Shown here in pieces: positions 41,347 through 51,338 of a DNA stretch of 64,000 bases. Each line of letters begins with the position of its first letter. Position 1 is the stretch's first letter. A program made the translations under genes and the position numbers. The notes under the pieces are model-generated. The model had not been told where the DNA came from. It was given only the letters and a program-made list of their open reading frames with translations, and ran no database searches. The DNA comes from Opitutales bacterium (GTDB taxonomy: Bacteria; Verrucomicrobiota; Verrucomicrobiia; Opitutales; Coraliomargaritaceae), in the NCBI GenBank assembly GCA_030729385.1, contig JANQXM010000042.1, forward strand, positions 1-64,000. Reading direction: 5' to 3'.

Positions 41347-41769
41347 CTAGTCGAGTAGATCAGGTTTCCGCTCGAAGAGCACGGCAGGCACCTGCATGAG
41401 TGCGAGAAAGATCAAGGTGCCTTCAAAGCCGGGCACGCCTAGACGCTCACCTCTATCTGCAGCTGCGATATATGCGAACATCACCGTAGCAATCATCAGA
41501 AAGACAAAAAGCGCTGAAATAATCAGCATCGCTACATAAGTCAGTTTCCAGCGTTTATCTGAAACCTTGGCAAATGGGAGATTTAGAAAAGCACCGTAGA
41601 GTATAAAATAGACTGATTGGATGACCACGAAAGTCGTCAATGTGCCAGTAAGGAGGTTCTTTAAAGCGAGTCCGATTAGTAAAAAGCCCAAGGCGCGACC
41701 TGCCCAGCGTGCATAGCGCACACCATCCGGTATAATTGTATTTGGGTTTTCTTTGGTGATGCTGCTCAT
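41347..41769 (-). CDS. Small membrane protein in the ogt operon, function unknown
   Basis: A 140-aa protein with four hydrophobic helices (about 25-42, 44-65, 76-102 and 112-130). It overlaps ogt by 4 nt (ATGA) and abuts the HAD gene. No recognised family. Confidence 0.75.
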   Translation of the reverse strand: MSSITKENPNTIIPDGVRYARWAGRALGFLLIGLALKNLLTGTLTTFVVIQSVYFILYGAFLNLPFAKVSDKRWKLTYVAMLIISALFVFLMIATVMFAYIAAADRGERLGVPGFEGTLIFLALMQVPAVLFERKPDLLD

Positions 41770-42305
41770 TTAAATAGTCGGAGCAGATCAGAGCCTGCCT
41801 CTTGCTCGGCGTCAAGCAACGCGAGCTTTCTATCTGCTCCCCATCGATAATTTCCTATCGCACCAGTAGATTGAATGACACGGTGGCATGGTCTGAGTAT
41901 TGAAATGGGGTTGGCGCCCACCGCTGAACCCACTGCCCGATTGGCCTTTGGCTTGCCTATCGCTTGAGCAATCGACTGATAACTCACACGTTCCCCATAC
42001 GGAACATCAATGAGTGCTCTCCACACCGCTAGCTGAAATGGTGTGCCTTGTGGTGCGAGATACTGCCACTGAATCGCTGGCGCCAAGGACTGATAGTGAG
42101 CAAGCCAGTCCAGAAATACGGTGCGAAACACACTATCTGCCTCGGGAAGATCTGCTGTTGTCTCCTCAAAATGTAGCTCAGTGATTCGTTCGCGTGAAAA
42201 ATTAGCGATTAAGGTGCCCCACTCTGTGAGGATTCGACATCCCAATTCACCCGGAGAGGCATATTGGGTCAATGTGGTGAACAAATTATCATTTATACTT
42301 GCCAT
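41766..42305 (-). CDS. ogt: Methylated-DNA-[protein]-cysteine S-methyltransferase
   Basis: A 179-aa suicide DNA-repair protein that takes the alkyl group of O6-methylguanine onto Cys140 in the PCHRV motif. GTPFQLAVWRAL and GERVSYQSIA precede it and IGNYRWGADRKLALLDAE follows, as in Ogt/AGT. The ATG at 42305 is used. It is divergent from recA, 58 bp away, putting two DNA-repair genes back to back. Confidence 0.93.
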   Translation of the reverse strand: MASINDNLFTTLTQYASPGELGCRILTEWGTLIANFSRERITELHFEETTADLPEADSVFRTVFLDWLAHYQSLAPAIQWQYLAPQGTPFQLAVWRALIDVPYGERVSYQSIAQAIGKPKANRAVGSAVGANPISILRPCHRVIQSTGAIGNYRWGADRKLALLDAEQEAGSDLLRLFK

Positions 42306-42363
42306 ATCAGCGCTTCCTTCCAATTTGAGAGAGTAATCATTTATTAATCATTCAATACATCCT

Positions 42364-43431
42364 ATGGCCGCTAAATCACAAATTCAAAAAACAGTACGTA
42401 ATCCTGATGCAGATCGCAAAAACCTCGATTTAGCGATGTCCGGCATCAACAAGCAATTTGGCCCAGGGGCGCTCATGCGCCTAGGAGAAGCCACAAAAAT
42501 GGAGATCGACGTGATTTCTACGGGTTCGATCGCCATTGACCTCGCTCTTGGAGTCGGTGGCCTCCCCCGTGGTCGTATTTGTGAGATCTATGGCCCTGAA
42601 AGTTCAGGTAAGACAACTTTCTGTTTGAGCGCGATCGCTCAGGCGCAAAAAGAAGGCGGCAACGCTGTCTTTGTCGATGTTGAGCACGCGCTGGATCCTA
42701 AATATGCGAAAATCGTCGGCGTGGATTTAGACAATCTGATGGTTTCACAGCCAGAGAGTGGTGAAGATGCACTGAATATCACTGAAACACTGATTCGCTC
42801 CGGCGCCGTGGATATTATTGTAGTCGATTCCGTCGCAGCATTGGTTTCGAAGCATGAATTGGATGGTCAAATGGGTGATACCACTGTTGGCCTGCAAGCG
42901 AGAATGATGAGTCAGGCAATGCGCCGACTCACTGCTGCGATTAGTAAGTCTCAGTGTGTGGTGCTCTTTACCAATCAAATTCGTGAAAAGATAGGTGTCA
43001 TGTTTGGCAGCCCCGAAACTCAGCCTGGTGGCCGTGCACTCAAGTTCTTTGCCTCGGTTCGGATGGATATTCGCCGAATTGGTCAGATCAAGGAGTCATC
43101 CGGCAAGGTTGTGGGTAACCGCACTCGCATTAAGATGGTGAAGAATAAAGTAGCTCCTCCATTCACTGAATCTGAGTTTGATATCATGTATAACGAAGGG
43201 ATTTCACACTCCGGCTCGCTAGTAGACCTTGGTGTGGAACATAATATTTTGGAAAAGAAGGGTTCATGGATTTCTTATAAGGGCGAAATGGTCGGGCAAG
43301 GTCGCGAAGCAACTAAGACAGCTATCCAAGAAGACCAAAAATTAGCCGACGAATTGACCCAGTTGATCATGGCCAAAGTTCACCCCAAAGGTGGCGATTC
43401 CGTTACGGGCACTAGTGAGGTTGAGGAATAG
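42364..43431 (+). CDS. recA: Recombinase RecA
   Basis: A 355-aa protein with Walker A GPESSGKT at 77-84, Walker B in [12 protein letters not shown], and DNA loop L2 containing [18 protein letters not shown]-terminal polymerisation helix and C-terminal domain are complete. It drives homologous recombination and LexA self-cleavage. No clear LexA box could be identified in the short divergent promoter region. Confidence 0.97.
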   Translation: MAAKSQIQKTVRNPDADRKNLDLAMSGINKQFGPGALMRLGEATKMEIDVISTGSIAIDLALGVGGLPRGRICEIYGPESSGKTTFCLSAIAQAQKEGGNAVFVDVEHALDPKYAKIVGVDLDNLMVSQPESGEDALNITETLIRSGAVDIIVVDSVAALVSKHELDGQMGDTTVGLQARMMSQAMRRLTAAISKSQCVVLFTNQIREKIGVMFGSPETQPGGRALKFFASVRMDIRRIGQIKESSGKVVGNRTRIKMVKNKVAPPFTESEFDIMYNEGISHSGSLVDLGVEHNILEKKGSWISYKGEMVGQGREATKTAIQEDQKLADELTQLIMAKVHPKGGDSVTGTSEVEE

Positions 43432-43586
43432 CGTTTATTTCGCGATAGTCCCCTACTCTTCATCGGCATTTTCTGAATATTGCGTTCTGAGAGGCTTTAA
43501 ATTCGGTCGATTATGGACTATCTCAAAGTAGTCCAGTCACTTGCGAACTTGACGCTGCGCTCGATTAAGTGAAGTTAGCGGGTCCT

Positions 43587-44945
43587 ATGCCAGCTTCAGA
43601 TACCATCGTCGCACTGTCCACACCAGCAGGCGAATCCGCGATTGCCGTGATTCGTTTGAGTGGTTGCGCCTGCCCTGAGCTTGGGCAGTCGATACTTGGA
43701 CGCCAAAGCGGTTTAAAAGCACGCCATGCTTACTTTGGCATCTACTTGGATATCAAGGGGAAGCGAATTGATGACTGTGTGGTAACTTTGTATGAAGCGG
43801 GTAAATCCTTTACTGGCGAAGCTATGCTCGAGATCGCACCGCATGGTAATCCTTTGATAGTACAGAAGATCATGGAGGACTTGATGGCACGTGGTTGCCG
43901 ACCAGCCGAACCGGGTGAATTTACTCGAACCGCCTTCATGAATGGGAAAATGGATTTGAGTCAGGCTGAGGCAGTCTCGGATTTAATACGTGCTAGATCT
44001 GACAAGAGCATCGAAGTGGCACAGCGACAACTGCATGGATCCGTCGGTCGTAAGATGAGTGAGTTGACCGATCGCTTGCTCTCAGTGATGGCACATTTGG
44101 AGGCTTATATCGATTTTCCGGAAGAGGATTTGCCCGATGAAAATCAGTCCGGACCGGCGATGGATTTACGGAAACTCATTAATGAAATCAATGAGTTGAT
44201 CGAAACACAGCACTACTCCGCCCTATTACATGAAGGCATAAAGACTTTAATTGTTGGCGAACCTAACGTAGGCAAGAGTAGTTTGATAAATGCACTCACT
44301 GGCTCTGATAGGTCGATAGTTAGTGACATTCCGGGCACTACGCGTGATTACGTTTCGGCATTTCTAATGATCGGACCATGGCGTATCGAGATTTTGGATA
44401 CAGCAGGATTGCACGAGGCGGTCGACGTAATTGAGCAGCTCGGAATCAACCACACGATTGAGCAAGCGGAGACGGCGGACTTCTTTTTGTTGATGCTCGA
44501 TTCGAGTGGCGACTCCCCTACCCTGCCGGCTGAGTTGTTGGCTCGAACGACTGCTGAAAATACAATCGTCGTAGAAAATAAGATCGATTTAACCGGCTCG
44601 GTTTCGCATGACGCGTTTATGCCTGATTTCAAGCACGCCCGAGTTTCATTACTAGAGCGAGAAGGTATCAGTGAGTTGCGTCAACAATGGCAAGCGTCTA
44701 TTGAGGCAGGCTTAAAACAGCCTAATGCAGATGGTGTCGTCGTGAATGCGCGCCATGCTGCTGCCCTGGGTGATGCTCGCGACGCTTTGGAGCTAGCTGC
44801 TGATAAATTGAAGAATTTGGAACTCTCGGAGTTGGTGGCCGCTGATCTACGTGATGCGGTTGAATTTATTGGTCGTGTTGTTGGCAAGGTCGACAACGAG
44901 CGCATGCTAGACAGTCTATTTAAGCAATTTTGCATAGGAAAATGA
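43587..44945 (+). CDS. mnmE: tRNA modification GTPase MnmE
   Basis: A 452-aa protein. An N-terminal tetrahydrofolate-binding domain (1-120) is followed by a helical domain and an inserted G domain: P-loop GEPNVGKSS from residue 224, switch II DTAGLHE and ENKID. The C-terminus ends CIGK, the conserved motif for uridine-34 modification. With MnmG it installs the cmnm5 group at U34 of tRNAs. The ATG at 43587 is preferred over the GTG at 43569. The stop overlaps the mnmG start (ATGA). Confidence 0.95.
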   Translation: MPASDTIVALSTPAGESAIAVIRLSGCACPELGQSILGRQSGLKARHAYFGIYLDIKGKRIDDCVVTLYEAGKSFTGEAMLEIAPHGNPLIVQKIMEDLMARGCRPAEPGEFTRTAFMNGKMDLSQAEAVSDLIRARSDKSIEVAQRQLHGSVGRKMSELTDRLLSVMAHLEAYIDFPEEDLPDENQSGPAMDLRKLINEINELIETQHYSALLHEGIKTLIVGEPNVGKSSLINALTGSDRSIVSDIPGTTRDYVSAFLMIGPWRIEILDTAGLHEAVDVIEQLGINHTIEQAETADFFLLMLDSSGDSPTLPAELLARTTAENTIVVENKIDLTGSVSHDAFMPDFKHARVSLLEREGISELRQQWQASIEAGLKQPNADGVVVNARHAAALGDARDALELAADKLKNLELSELVAADLRDAVEFIGRVVGKVDNERMLDSLFKQFCIGK

Positions 44946-46819
44946 GTGGCGGACTAAAATTCGGGCCGAATCAGCCCTACGATGTGATTATTTGCGGTGC
45001 TGGTCATGCAGGCTGTGAAGCTGCGTTGGCGGCATCGCGCTTGGGTGCTGATGTGCTCATGCTCACCGGGAATCTCGATACAATCGCTCAAATGAGCTGT
45101 AATCCTGCCATCGGCGGTCAAGCCAAGGGGCACATGGTGCGTGAAATTGACGCATTGGGTGGTGAAATGGCGATCAATGCGGATACGACAGCAATACAGT
45201 TTCGTCTGTTGAATGCTTCCAAGGGGCCGGCAGTGCAAGCGCCGCGGGCGCAATGTGACAAGAAGGCGTATCAGTATCGCATGAAGCATGTCCTCGAGTT
45301 ACAAGATAACCTCGATTTGTTCCAAGCCATGGTTCAAGGCCTGATTTACGAGGATGGTCGTGTGGTTGGTGTGAGCACGAACCTGGATGTTGAGTTTTAC
45401 GCGAAGTCGGTGGTAGTGACGACCGGAACCTTCCTGCGCGGTTTGATGCATGTGGGGAAGAATAAGAATGAGGGCGGTCGGATGGGCGATTTCTCTGCAA
45501 AAGGGCTCTCCGGGTCGTTTTTGGAGGCAGGTATAGAGCTTGAGCGTCTCAAGACTGGCACGCCCGCACGTATTTTAGGCAGTAGTATTGATTTTACCAA
45601 CTTAGAGGAGCAGCTTGGAGATGAAGAGCCCACGCTGTTTGCTTTTTACGATACACGCGAAGAACAAGATTTGTTCCACGTGGAACATTTTGGTCAGGAG
45701 AAGTTGGGTTGGGCTCCGGGCGAGAAGCAGGTTTCTTGTTGGATGACTTATACGGGCGAGAAGACTCGGGAAGTAGTGCAGGATAATTTACACCTCTCTG
45801 CGATGTATTCTGGTGAGATCGAAGGCACCGGACCACGGTATTGTCCGAGCATTGAAGATAAGTTTGTGCGCTTCAGTGATAAAGACCGGCATATGCTGTT
45901 TTTGGAGCCAGAAGGGCGGAATACCAACGAATGGTATATCAATGGACTATCCACCTCACTTCCTTTCGAAGTGCAGTTGGATCTGCTGCGCAGTATTGAT
46001 GGCTTGGAGAAAGTACACATGCTGCGCCCAGCCTATGCCGTAGAATATGATTTTGCGCCACCCACACAGTTGTTTCCATCACTAGAATCCAAGAAAGTGG
46101 AGAACTTGTTTTTTGCCGGGCAAATCAATGGCACGTCGGGCTATGAAGAAGCGGCGGGACAGGGTTTGATTGCTGGTGTGAACGCGGTTCAAAAGGTGAG
46201 GGGAGGCGAGCCCTTGATTTTGAAACGTCACGAAGCTTACCTGGGTGTGCTGATAGATGACCTAGTTACGAAGGGGACGAATGAGCCTTATCGTATGTTT
46301 TCTAGTCGGGCGGAACACCGCTTATTGTTCAATCATCCAAGTGCTGAATTGCGCTTAGTAGAGCATAGCGATCGACTGCAACTTATTGATGGTCAGCGTG
46401 TTGCGAAGATTAAAGCCAAATCGGAAAAGATTCTGTCTTGGGTCGATCGCTTGGAAGTAGAGCGCACTCGCGGTGAAAGCTACGCCTTACATTTGCGTCG
46501 TTCTCGTTCACAGGAAGATTTTCCAGATGAATTGAAGACAGAGACGCGTGAGGTGCGTGACGAGGTGCACTATCGCGTTGTTTTTAAGGGATACCTGGAG
46601 CGGGAGCTGAAGCAGATTGAGAAGATGCGTCATATCGACCATATCCGCCTGCCGGAGGGTTTCGACTTTGGCAAAGTGAAAGGTCTGCGCAGTGAAAGCG
46701 CTGAGAAGTTAAAGAAAATTGCGCCTCTCACCCTGGGGCAGGCCAGTCGTATTAGTGGCGTGAATCCGGCGGATATAAGTATCTTGATGGTTTTTCTCGA
46801 GGCTGCATCTCGTAAGTAA
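44942..46819 (+). CDS. mnmG: tRNA uridine-5-carboxymethylaminomethyl modification enzyme MnmG (GidA)
   Basis: A 625-aa FAD protein, partner of MnmE. The FAD loop GAGHAGCEAA is near residue 19, IGGQAKGHMVREIDALGG near 58-75, and GTSGYEEAAGQG and FSSRAEHRL further on are family signatures. The C-terminal helical domain (QIEKMRHIDHIRLPEGF) is complete. The ATG at 44942 overlaps mnmE by 4 nt. mnmE-mnmG pairs sit near the origin in many bacteria. Confidence 0.96.
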   Translation: MSGGLKFGPNQPYDVIICGAGHAGCEAALAASRLGADVLMLTGNLDTIAQMSCNPAIGGQAKGHMVREIDALGGEMAINADTTAIQFRLLNASKGPAVQAPRAQCDKKAYQYRMKHVLELQDNLDLFQAMVQGLIYEDGRVVGVSTNLDVEFYAKSVVVTTGTFLRGLMHVGKNKNEGGRMGDFSAKGLSGSFLEAGIELERLKTGTPARILGSSIDFTNLEEQLGDEEPTLFAFYDTREEQDLFHVEHFGQEKLGWAPGEKQVSCWMTYTGEKTREVVQDNLHLSAMYSGEIEGTGPRYCPSIEDKFVRFSDKDRHMLFLEPEGRNTNEWYINGLSTSLPFEVQLDLLRSIDGLEKVHMLRPAYAVEYDFAPPTQLFPSLESKKVENLFFAGQINGTSGYEEAAGQGLIAGVNAVQKVRGGEPLILKRHEAYLGVLIDDLVTKGTNEPYRMFSSRAEHRLLFNHPSAELRLVEHSDRLQLIDGQRVAKIKAKSEKILSWVDRLEVERTRGESYALHLRRSRSQEDFPDELKTETREVRDEVHYRVVFKGYLERELKQIEKMRHIDHIRLPEGFDFGKVKGLRSESAEKLKKIAPLTLGQASRISGVNPADISILMVFLEAASRK

Positions 46820-47033
46820 TGCACGGCGCATGATTGGGGCGTCACTCTCTAAATTGTGTCAATTAAGCTACGGCAATGTGTCGGGTGTGTGAAATTAGCG
46901 GCTAATGGTCGTAGCAATCGCTTTAATCGTTGACGGAACCGCTTGTTATCTAGGTTTAAAGTGAATTGCTTTGTGACGATTAATTCGTTCTGTTCTGGTT
47001 CTTCAGAGCAATTTACTCCTAAATATTTATAGA

Positions 47034-47735
47034 ATGAGCGCGCCGAAAATCCATCGTATTTTAGTCCTAGATGACGAGCCTGACGTTACTGAATTGTTGC
47101 AATACAAATTAGAGCAAGCTGGTTACCGATGCATGGTGTTGAATGATCCGCTTACTTTTGTGGCGAAGGTGCGTGAGTTTGAGCCGGATTTGATGATTTT
47201 GGATATTATGATGCCTGAGTTGAACGGGCTTCAGTTGTGCCGTATCGCACGAGCAGATCCCGTGATGAAAGATATCCCCATCATTTTCTTAACAGCCAAG
47301 GGGGAGGCGGAAGATCGAGTCACTGGTTTGGAAACGGGGGCAGAGGACTACGTGTCTAAGCCATTCAACTCCAAGGAGTTGCTGCTTCGTATTGGGAATA
47401 TTTTAAATCGCAGTGTCAAATTGGATGATTCTGCGGGACAGAAGCGTATTGAGATCGGAGGCGTGTTGATCGACGAGGACTTGCATCAATTACAGGTGGA
47501 TGGTGAAGAAGTTATTTTGACCGCGACGGAGTTTCGTTTGCTGAAGTTGTTGATGGAGCGGAAAGGGCGCGTGCAGTCGCGCGAGCACCTACTGGTCAAT
47601 GTCTGGCACTATGATACGGATATTGAAACGCGCACTGTCGACACGCACGTGCGCCGTGTGAGAGAAAAGTTAGGGTCGTATGCACATTTGATTGAGACTA
47701 TCCGTGGTGTTGGTTATCGTGCGGTCGATATCTAA
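47034..47735 (+). CDS. phoB: OmpR/PhoB-family response regulator
   Basis: A 233-aa regulator. Receiver domain with Asp13/Asp14, phospho-acceptor Asp57 (LMILDIMMP), Thr87 and Lys109 (VSKPF). The winged-helix DNA-binding domain spans about 130-230 (TATEFRLLKLLM; DTHVRRVREKLG). PhoB-like by overall pattern; phosphate control is inferred from the partner's resemblance to PhoR. The 214-bp spacer upstream shows nothing else identifiable. Its stop overlaps the kinase start. Confidence 0.9.
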   Translation: MSAPKIHRILVLDDEPDVTELLQYKLEQAGYRCMVLNDPLTFVAKVREFEPDLMILDIMMPELNGLQLCRIARADPVMKDIPIIFLTAKGEAEDRVTGLETGAEDYVSKPFNSKELLLRIGNILNRSVKLDDSAGQKRIEIGGVLIDEDLHQLQVDGEEVILTATEFRLLKLLMERKGRVQSREHLLVNVWHYDTDIETRTVDTHVRRVREKLGSYAHLIETIRGVGYRAVDI

Positions 47736-49027
47736 TGTTGGTCTTTCTCTGTATTCTATTTTTTGTGACAACCGTTTGGTTGTTATTCTACATTCGTCGC
47801 ACGCGTCAGCTTTTGGCTGACCTGGAGGGGGCGGTGCATGCGCAACGACGTTTATTGCCCGAGGCTTCTGATTTCACAATTAAGCTACACGGCGTGAAGG
47901 GTCTAATTGATGAGACGAATGATTTCATTGACCGCTATCAATTGTATGCGACTGAAAACACAGGTTATTCGAAGCAAATCGAAGCCTTGCTGCGTGCAGT
48001 TCAGGAGGTAGTGGTGATCTTCAACGCGGACCGAGAAATTGAATTTTCCAATAAATCCGCCGAATCATTGTTCCATAAGAGCATGTCGATGAAAGGTTTG
48101 CGTGTTGACTCGGCTATGCGCTCCTTGAGCCTGTTAGAGTTTCTTGAGGCTTTAAAGGAGGGGCGACCGGGGAATGAAAATCAAATCAGTATCGAGAAGG
48201 AGGGTGAGACTTTGTGGTTTGAGGCATCGTGCTCAGAGGTGCGTGGCATCTCCAATCCGAACGCGATGTCATATCTTCTAGTGCTTCACGACATCACGCG
48301 CTTGAAGAGTTTGGAAGTGTTGCGTCGAGAGTTTGTGGCTAACGTGTCGCATGAACTGCGCACCCCTTTGACGATTATCAAAGGTTTCGCGGAAACTCTA
48401 GTGGACGATGAGAGCACGATCCCATCGGAGTCACGCGTGCGGTTCCTCGGTAAGATCCTGACCAATGCGGAGCGCTTGCATATGTTGGTGGAAGATCTTC
48501 TAACCTTATCTCGATTGGAATCTAAGGCGGATCAGTTCGATCCTGTGATGCAGCCTATATTACCGCTATTGGAGGACATCCGGGAAGACTATCAGTCCCG
48601 TTTGAAGGAAAAGAGTCAGAAGATTGTGGTGGATGTGGATGATGCGGTCCCTTTTGTGTCGTTTGATCGCTTTCGTATTAATCAGGTGTTGGACAATTTG
48701 GTTGTGAACGCTTTCAGGTATGCTCCCGATTTTACTGAGTTACGTTTGAGCGCACGTTACGATGCTGCAGAGCAGGTGGTGGTGTGCTCGGTTCAAGACG
48801 ATGGTCCAGGTATTCCTGAAGATGATTTGCCGCATCTTTTCGAGCGTTTTTATCGGGTGGATAAAGGCCGATCAAAGGAAAGTGGCGGCACTGGGCTAGG
48901 TCTGAGCATCACGAAGCATATTATACAGCTGCATGACGGTAAAGTCTGGGCGGAGAGCAAGCTGGGCGAGTGGACAAAGGTGAGCTTTAGCCTGCACTGC
49001 CCATTGGTAGAAACAGGCACAGTATAA
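47735..49027 (+). CDS. phoR: PhoR-like sensor histidine kinase
   Basis: A 430-aa kinase with one N-terminal membrane helix (2-20), a PAS-like domain (about 85-190), the H-box with phospho-acceptor His207 (NVSHELRTPLT), N-box DNLVVNAFRYAP and glycine boxes DDGPGIPE and GGTGLGLSI. The short extracytoplasmic part resembles PhoR, which senses the Pst system from inside. It is coupled to the response regulator by overlapping codons (TAATG). Confidence 0.9.
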   Translation: MLVFLCILFFVTTVWLLFYIRRTRQLLADLEGAVHAQRRLLPEASDFTIKLHGVKGLIDETNDFIDRYQLYATENTGYSKQIEALLRAVQEVVVIFNADREIEFSNKSAESLFHKSMSMKGLRVDSAMRSLSLLEFLEALKEGRPGNENQISIEKEGETLWFEASCSEVRGISNPNAMSYLLVLHDITRLKSLEVLRREFVANVSHELRTPLTIIKGFAETLVDDESTIPSESRVRFLGKILTNAERLHMLVEDLLTLSRLESKADQFDPVMQPILPLLEDIREDYQSRLKEKSQKIVVDVDDAVPFVSFDRFRINQVLDNLVVNAFRYAPDFTELRLSARYDAAEQVVVCSVQDDGPGIPEDDLPHLFERFYRVDKGRSKESGGTGLGLSITKHIIQLHDGKVWAESKLGEWTKVSFSLHCPLVETGTV

Positions 49028-49084
49028 TCAAAGGGGTATCGGTCTTGACCCAGGGTGGGGGAGCTGTGCATAAATCTGCCTAAT

Positions 49085-49681
49085 ATGGAAATTTCAGAAG
49101 CACATGCTCGGGAGCTGGAAAAGCAGGTCGCACGTAAGCAGCAATTGCGTGAACAAATAAATGGCGAACTCGCTGGAGTGGAGCGCATTCTGTTTGAGGC
49201 AGGCTGTGGGCATGGGCATTGGCTGGCTGATTACGCAGAAGCGAATCCAGAGGTGACCTGCGTGGGCATCGATCTGATTACTTGGCGTATTCGCAAGGGC
49301 TTGGATAAGCGCGATAAGCGAAATTTGAAGAACTTGTTCTTTTATAAGGCTGAGTTGGGGGAGTTTTTAGAGGTATTACCTCCACATATCCGTTTCGAAC
49401 GCACCGTATTATTGTTCCCGGATCCGTGGCCGAAAGCGAAACACCATCGCCGACGCATGGTGCAAACTGCATTCTTAGATGAAGTGGCTAAACGAACCGA
49501 TACGGGCGGAACCTTTTGTTTTCGCTCAGACGATCGCCCATATTTTGATTGGACCGTAGAGCATTTGGAGACGCATCCCGAATGGGAGATTGATGACGCT
49601 GCACAGTGGCCTCATGAAACGGAGACCTACTTTCAGAGTTTGATGGAGGAGTATTTTTCGGTCGTCGCCCGACGCGTTTGA
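49085..49681 (+). CDS. trmB: tRNA (guanine-46-N7)-methyltransferase
   Basis: A 198-aa SAM methyltransferase with [25 protein letters not shown] and the TrmB signature [14 protein letters not shown]. It makes m7G46 in the tRNA variable loop. The ATG at 49085 fits the family; a GTG 30 nt upstream is possible. It follows the kinase gene by under 60 nt. Confidence 0.93.
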   Translation: MEISEAHARELEKQVARKQQLREQINGELAGVERILFEAGCGHGHWLADYAEANPEVTCVGIDLITWRIRKGLDKRDKRNLKNLFFYKAELGEFLEVLPPHIRFERTVLLFPDPWPKAKHHRRRMVQTAFLDEVAKRTDTGGTFCFRSDDRPYFDWTVEHLETHPEWEIDDAAQWPHETETYFQSLMEEYFSVVARRV

Positions 49682-49686
49682 GGAGA

Positions 49687-49914
49687 CTACACGATATCTA
49701 GCCAAACGATTAGGACGAGCTGTGCCACGAGGGCAATCGCTAGTAGTCCGTAGGCAAATAGCATAAATATATCGGTTGCGAAGCGACGCTCACGAATAGT
49801 AGACGACCCAGTCTTGGGGGAGTCTGGGCGCTTCTCGGCGTTGATGACCGCAGAGCTTCCTTTGCGGTCTCTGAGGTGCGCGATGCGGTCTGTGAGGTTG
49901 GTGAGTTCCGACAT
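49687..49914 (-). CDS. Small single-helix membrane protein, function unknown
   Basis: A 75-aa protein with a charged cytoplasmic half (1-47) and one hydrophobic helix (48-72). It is convergent with trmB and divergent from atpB. The start ATG at 49914 gives MSELTNLTDRIAHL. No family recognised; coding character is plausible but not certain. Confidence 0.55.
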   Translation of the reverse strand: MSELTNLTDRIAHLRDRKGSSAVINAEKRPDSPKTGSSTIRERRFATDIFMLFAYGLLAIALVAQLVLIVWLDIV

Positions 49915-50028
49915 ATTATAGAATGATCTTGGCGACCTTAGCTGTCATCGCGAGTTTAGTTATCTTCGATATAATTGATAGGTCTCATAAGCTTGGCTTA
50001 TGTTGGCTGCTAAAAAGTAAATCTAGGG

Positions 50029-50952
50029 TTGACGCGTGATTCGAGCAAATACATCAAAAGCGCCTTTCATGTGTGTCAATCACACCCTAAACACTCTCTC
50101 AAGTTCTTCGTGAACAAGCTACTACCAACAGTTTTTCTTCTCACCGGTTCGGCTTCAGCTCTTAATGCTGCGGACGGCGTAAGCCCGTCTCCATACACGC
50201 TGACAGAAATTTTCGGTCTTCCGGTTACTAACTCGATTCTCACTACTTGGGTGATTTCGATTTTGTTAATTGTAGCCATTCGCTTTTCAGTTGGCACACC
50301 GAAGTTGATTCCTGGTAAAGGTCAGGCAGTCCTAGAGAATTTGATTGGCGGTCTACGTGATTTGCTTCTGCCGATCGTTGGCAAGAAGGCATTCCCGTTG
50401 GCTTTCCCTTTGTTGATCGGTCTGTTTTTGTTCATCATGATTCACAACTGGAGCGGATTGATTCCAGGGGTAGGGGTATTTGGATTTTACGATGACCACG
50501 GACATTTGAAATATTGGATGCGTCCTGCGAGTGCCGATTTGAACGCGACTTTCGGTATGGCGCTCGTTGCTATGGCTGCGTGGTTGTTTATCAGTTTGAA
50601 GGTAGCGGGTCCTAAGTTTTTCATATGGGAACTCTTCGGAAATAAGGCAGATAAGAAGGAAACACCAACACCGATCTATTTACTGTTGGCTCCTATTTTC
50701 CTGATGGTGGGTGTGATTGAAGTCGTTTCTATCTCATTCCGTCCGATTTCACTTTCTTTCCGTCTGTTCGGTAATGTCTTCGGTGGAGAGAATCTTCTTA
50801 CAAGCATGACAGGTCTGGCACCTTACATTGTGCCGATTCCGTTCTACCTTTACGAAGTGCTCGTCGGTGTCGTTCAAGCACTTATCTTTACACTTCTTGT
50901 TGCGATTTACATTGGATTGATGACAAATCACGACGAAGACCACGCTCACTAA
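50029..50952 (+). CDS. atpB: F0F1 ATP synthase subunit a
   Basis: Membrane stator subunit that forms the proton half-channels. The essential Arg is in [14 protein letters not shown]; the helices around it and the final [10 protein letters not shown] helix are typical. The protein has an N-terminal extension: after either the TTG at 50029 or a GTG at 50110 ([20 protein letters not shown]) comes a signal-peptide-like segment before the first conserved helix. The true start is unresolved. First gene of an atpBEFHAGDC operon lacking atpI. Confidence 0.93.
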   Translation: MTRDSSKYIKSAFHVCQSHPKHSLKFFVNKLLPTVFLLTGSASALNAADGVSPSPYTLTEIFGLPVTNSILTTWVISILLIVAIRFSVGTPKLIPGKGQAVLENLIGGLRDLLLPIVGKKAFPLAFPLLIGLFLFIMIHNWSGLIPGVGVFGFYDDHGHLKYWMRPASADLNATFGMALVAMAAWLFISLKVAGPKFFIWELFGNKADKKETPTPIYLLLAPIFLMVGVIEVVSISFRPISLSFRLFGNVFGGENLLTSMTGLAPYIVPIPFYLYEVLVGVVQALIFTLLVAIYIGLMTNHDEDHAH

Positions 50953-51040
50953 ATTTTAAAACCTTTCCGCGCTCGGGACCATGTAGTAAATCCGTGGACG
51001 ACGCAGAAATCACTAAATACTAAACTCAACGTAATAAATT

Positions 51041-51259
51041 ATGTTCAACATACTCGCAGAAATCTCTGGTAATATCAACGTCGCAGCAGCAGCTATCGGT
51101 GTTCCTCTCGGCATTGGCCTCATTGGCTTCAAAGCTTGTGAAGCTGTAGGTCGTAACCCTGAAGCCGCTACTAAGGTATTGGTCCAATCGATTATCGCCA
51201 TGGCTTTCGCTGAAGCGATCGTGTTCTTCGCGATCTTCCTTGGCAAGATGGCTGGCTAA
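51041..51259 (+). CDS. atpE: F0F1 ATP synthase subunit c
   Basis: A 72-aa hairpin of two helices. The proton-carrying carboxylate is Glu58 (AFAEAIVFF) and the polar loop is GRNPEA. The residue after Glu58 is Ala, not the Ser/Thr of sodium-type rings, so proton coupling is expected. A strong hairpin lies 20 nt after the stop. Confidence 0.95.
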   Translation: MFNILAEISGNINVAAAAIGVPLGIGLIGFKACEAVGRNPEAATKVLVQSIIAMAFAEAIVFFAIFLGKMAG

Positions 51260-51278
51260 ACCACTCTTTAAGAGTCTT

Positions 51279-51309
51279 GCCGACGATCCACTTTGGATCG
51301 TCGGCACTT
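51279..51309 (+). terminator. Perfect 12-bp hairpin between atpE and atpF
   Basis: gccgacgatcca (51279-51290) and tggatcgtcggc (51294-51305) form a perfect stem with a 3-nt loop, followed by ACTTTTAAAT. The weak T-run suggests partial termination or a 3' stabiliser that would raise subunit c, needed in many copies per enzyme, over downstream subunits. Confidence 0.7.
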
Positions 51310-51338
51310 TTAAATACATTTCCCAACTTTCCTTATTA

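Noticed and set aside
42306..42363. LexA-type operator between ogt and recA
   Set aside because: No convincing inverted repeat of a known LexA box could be seen in 58 bp.
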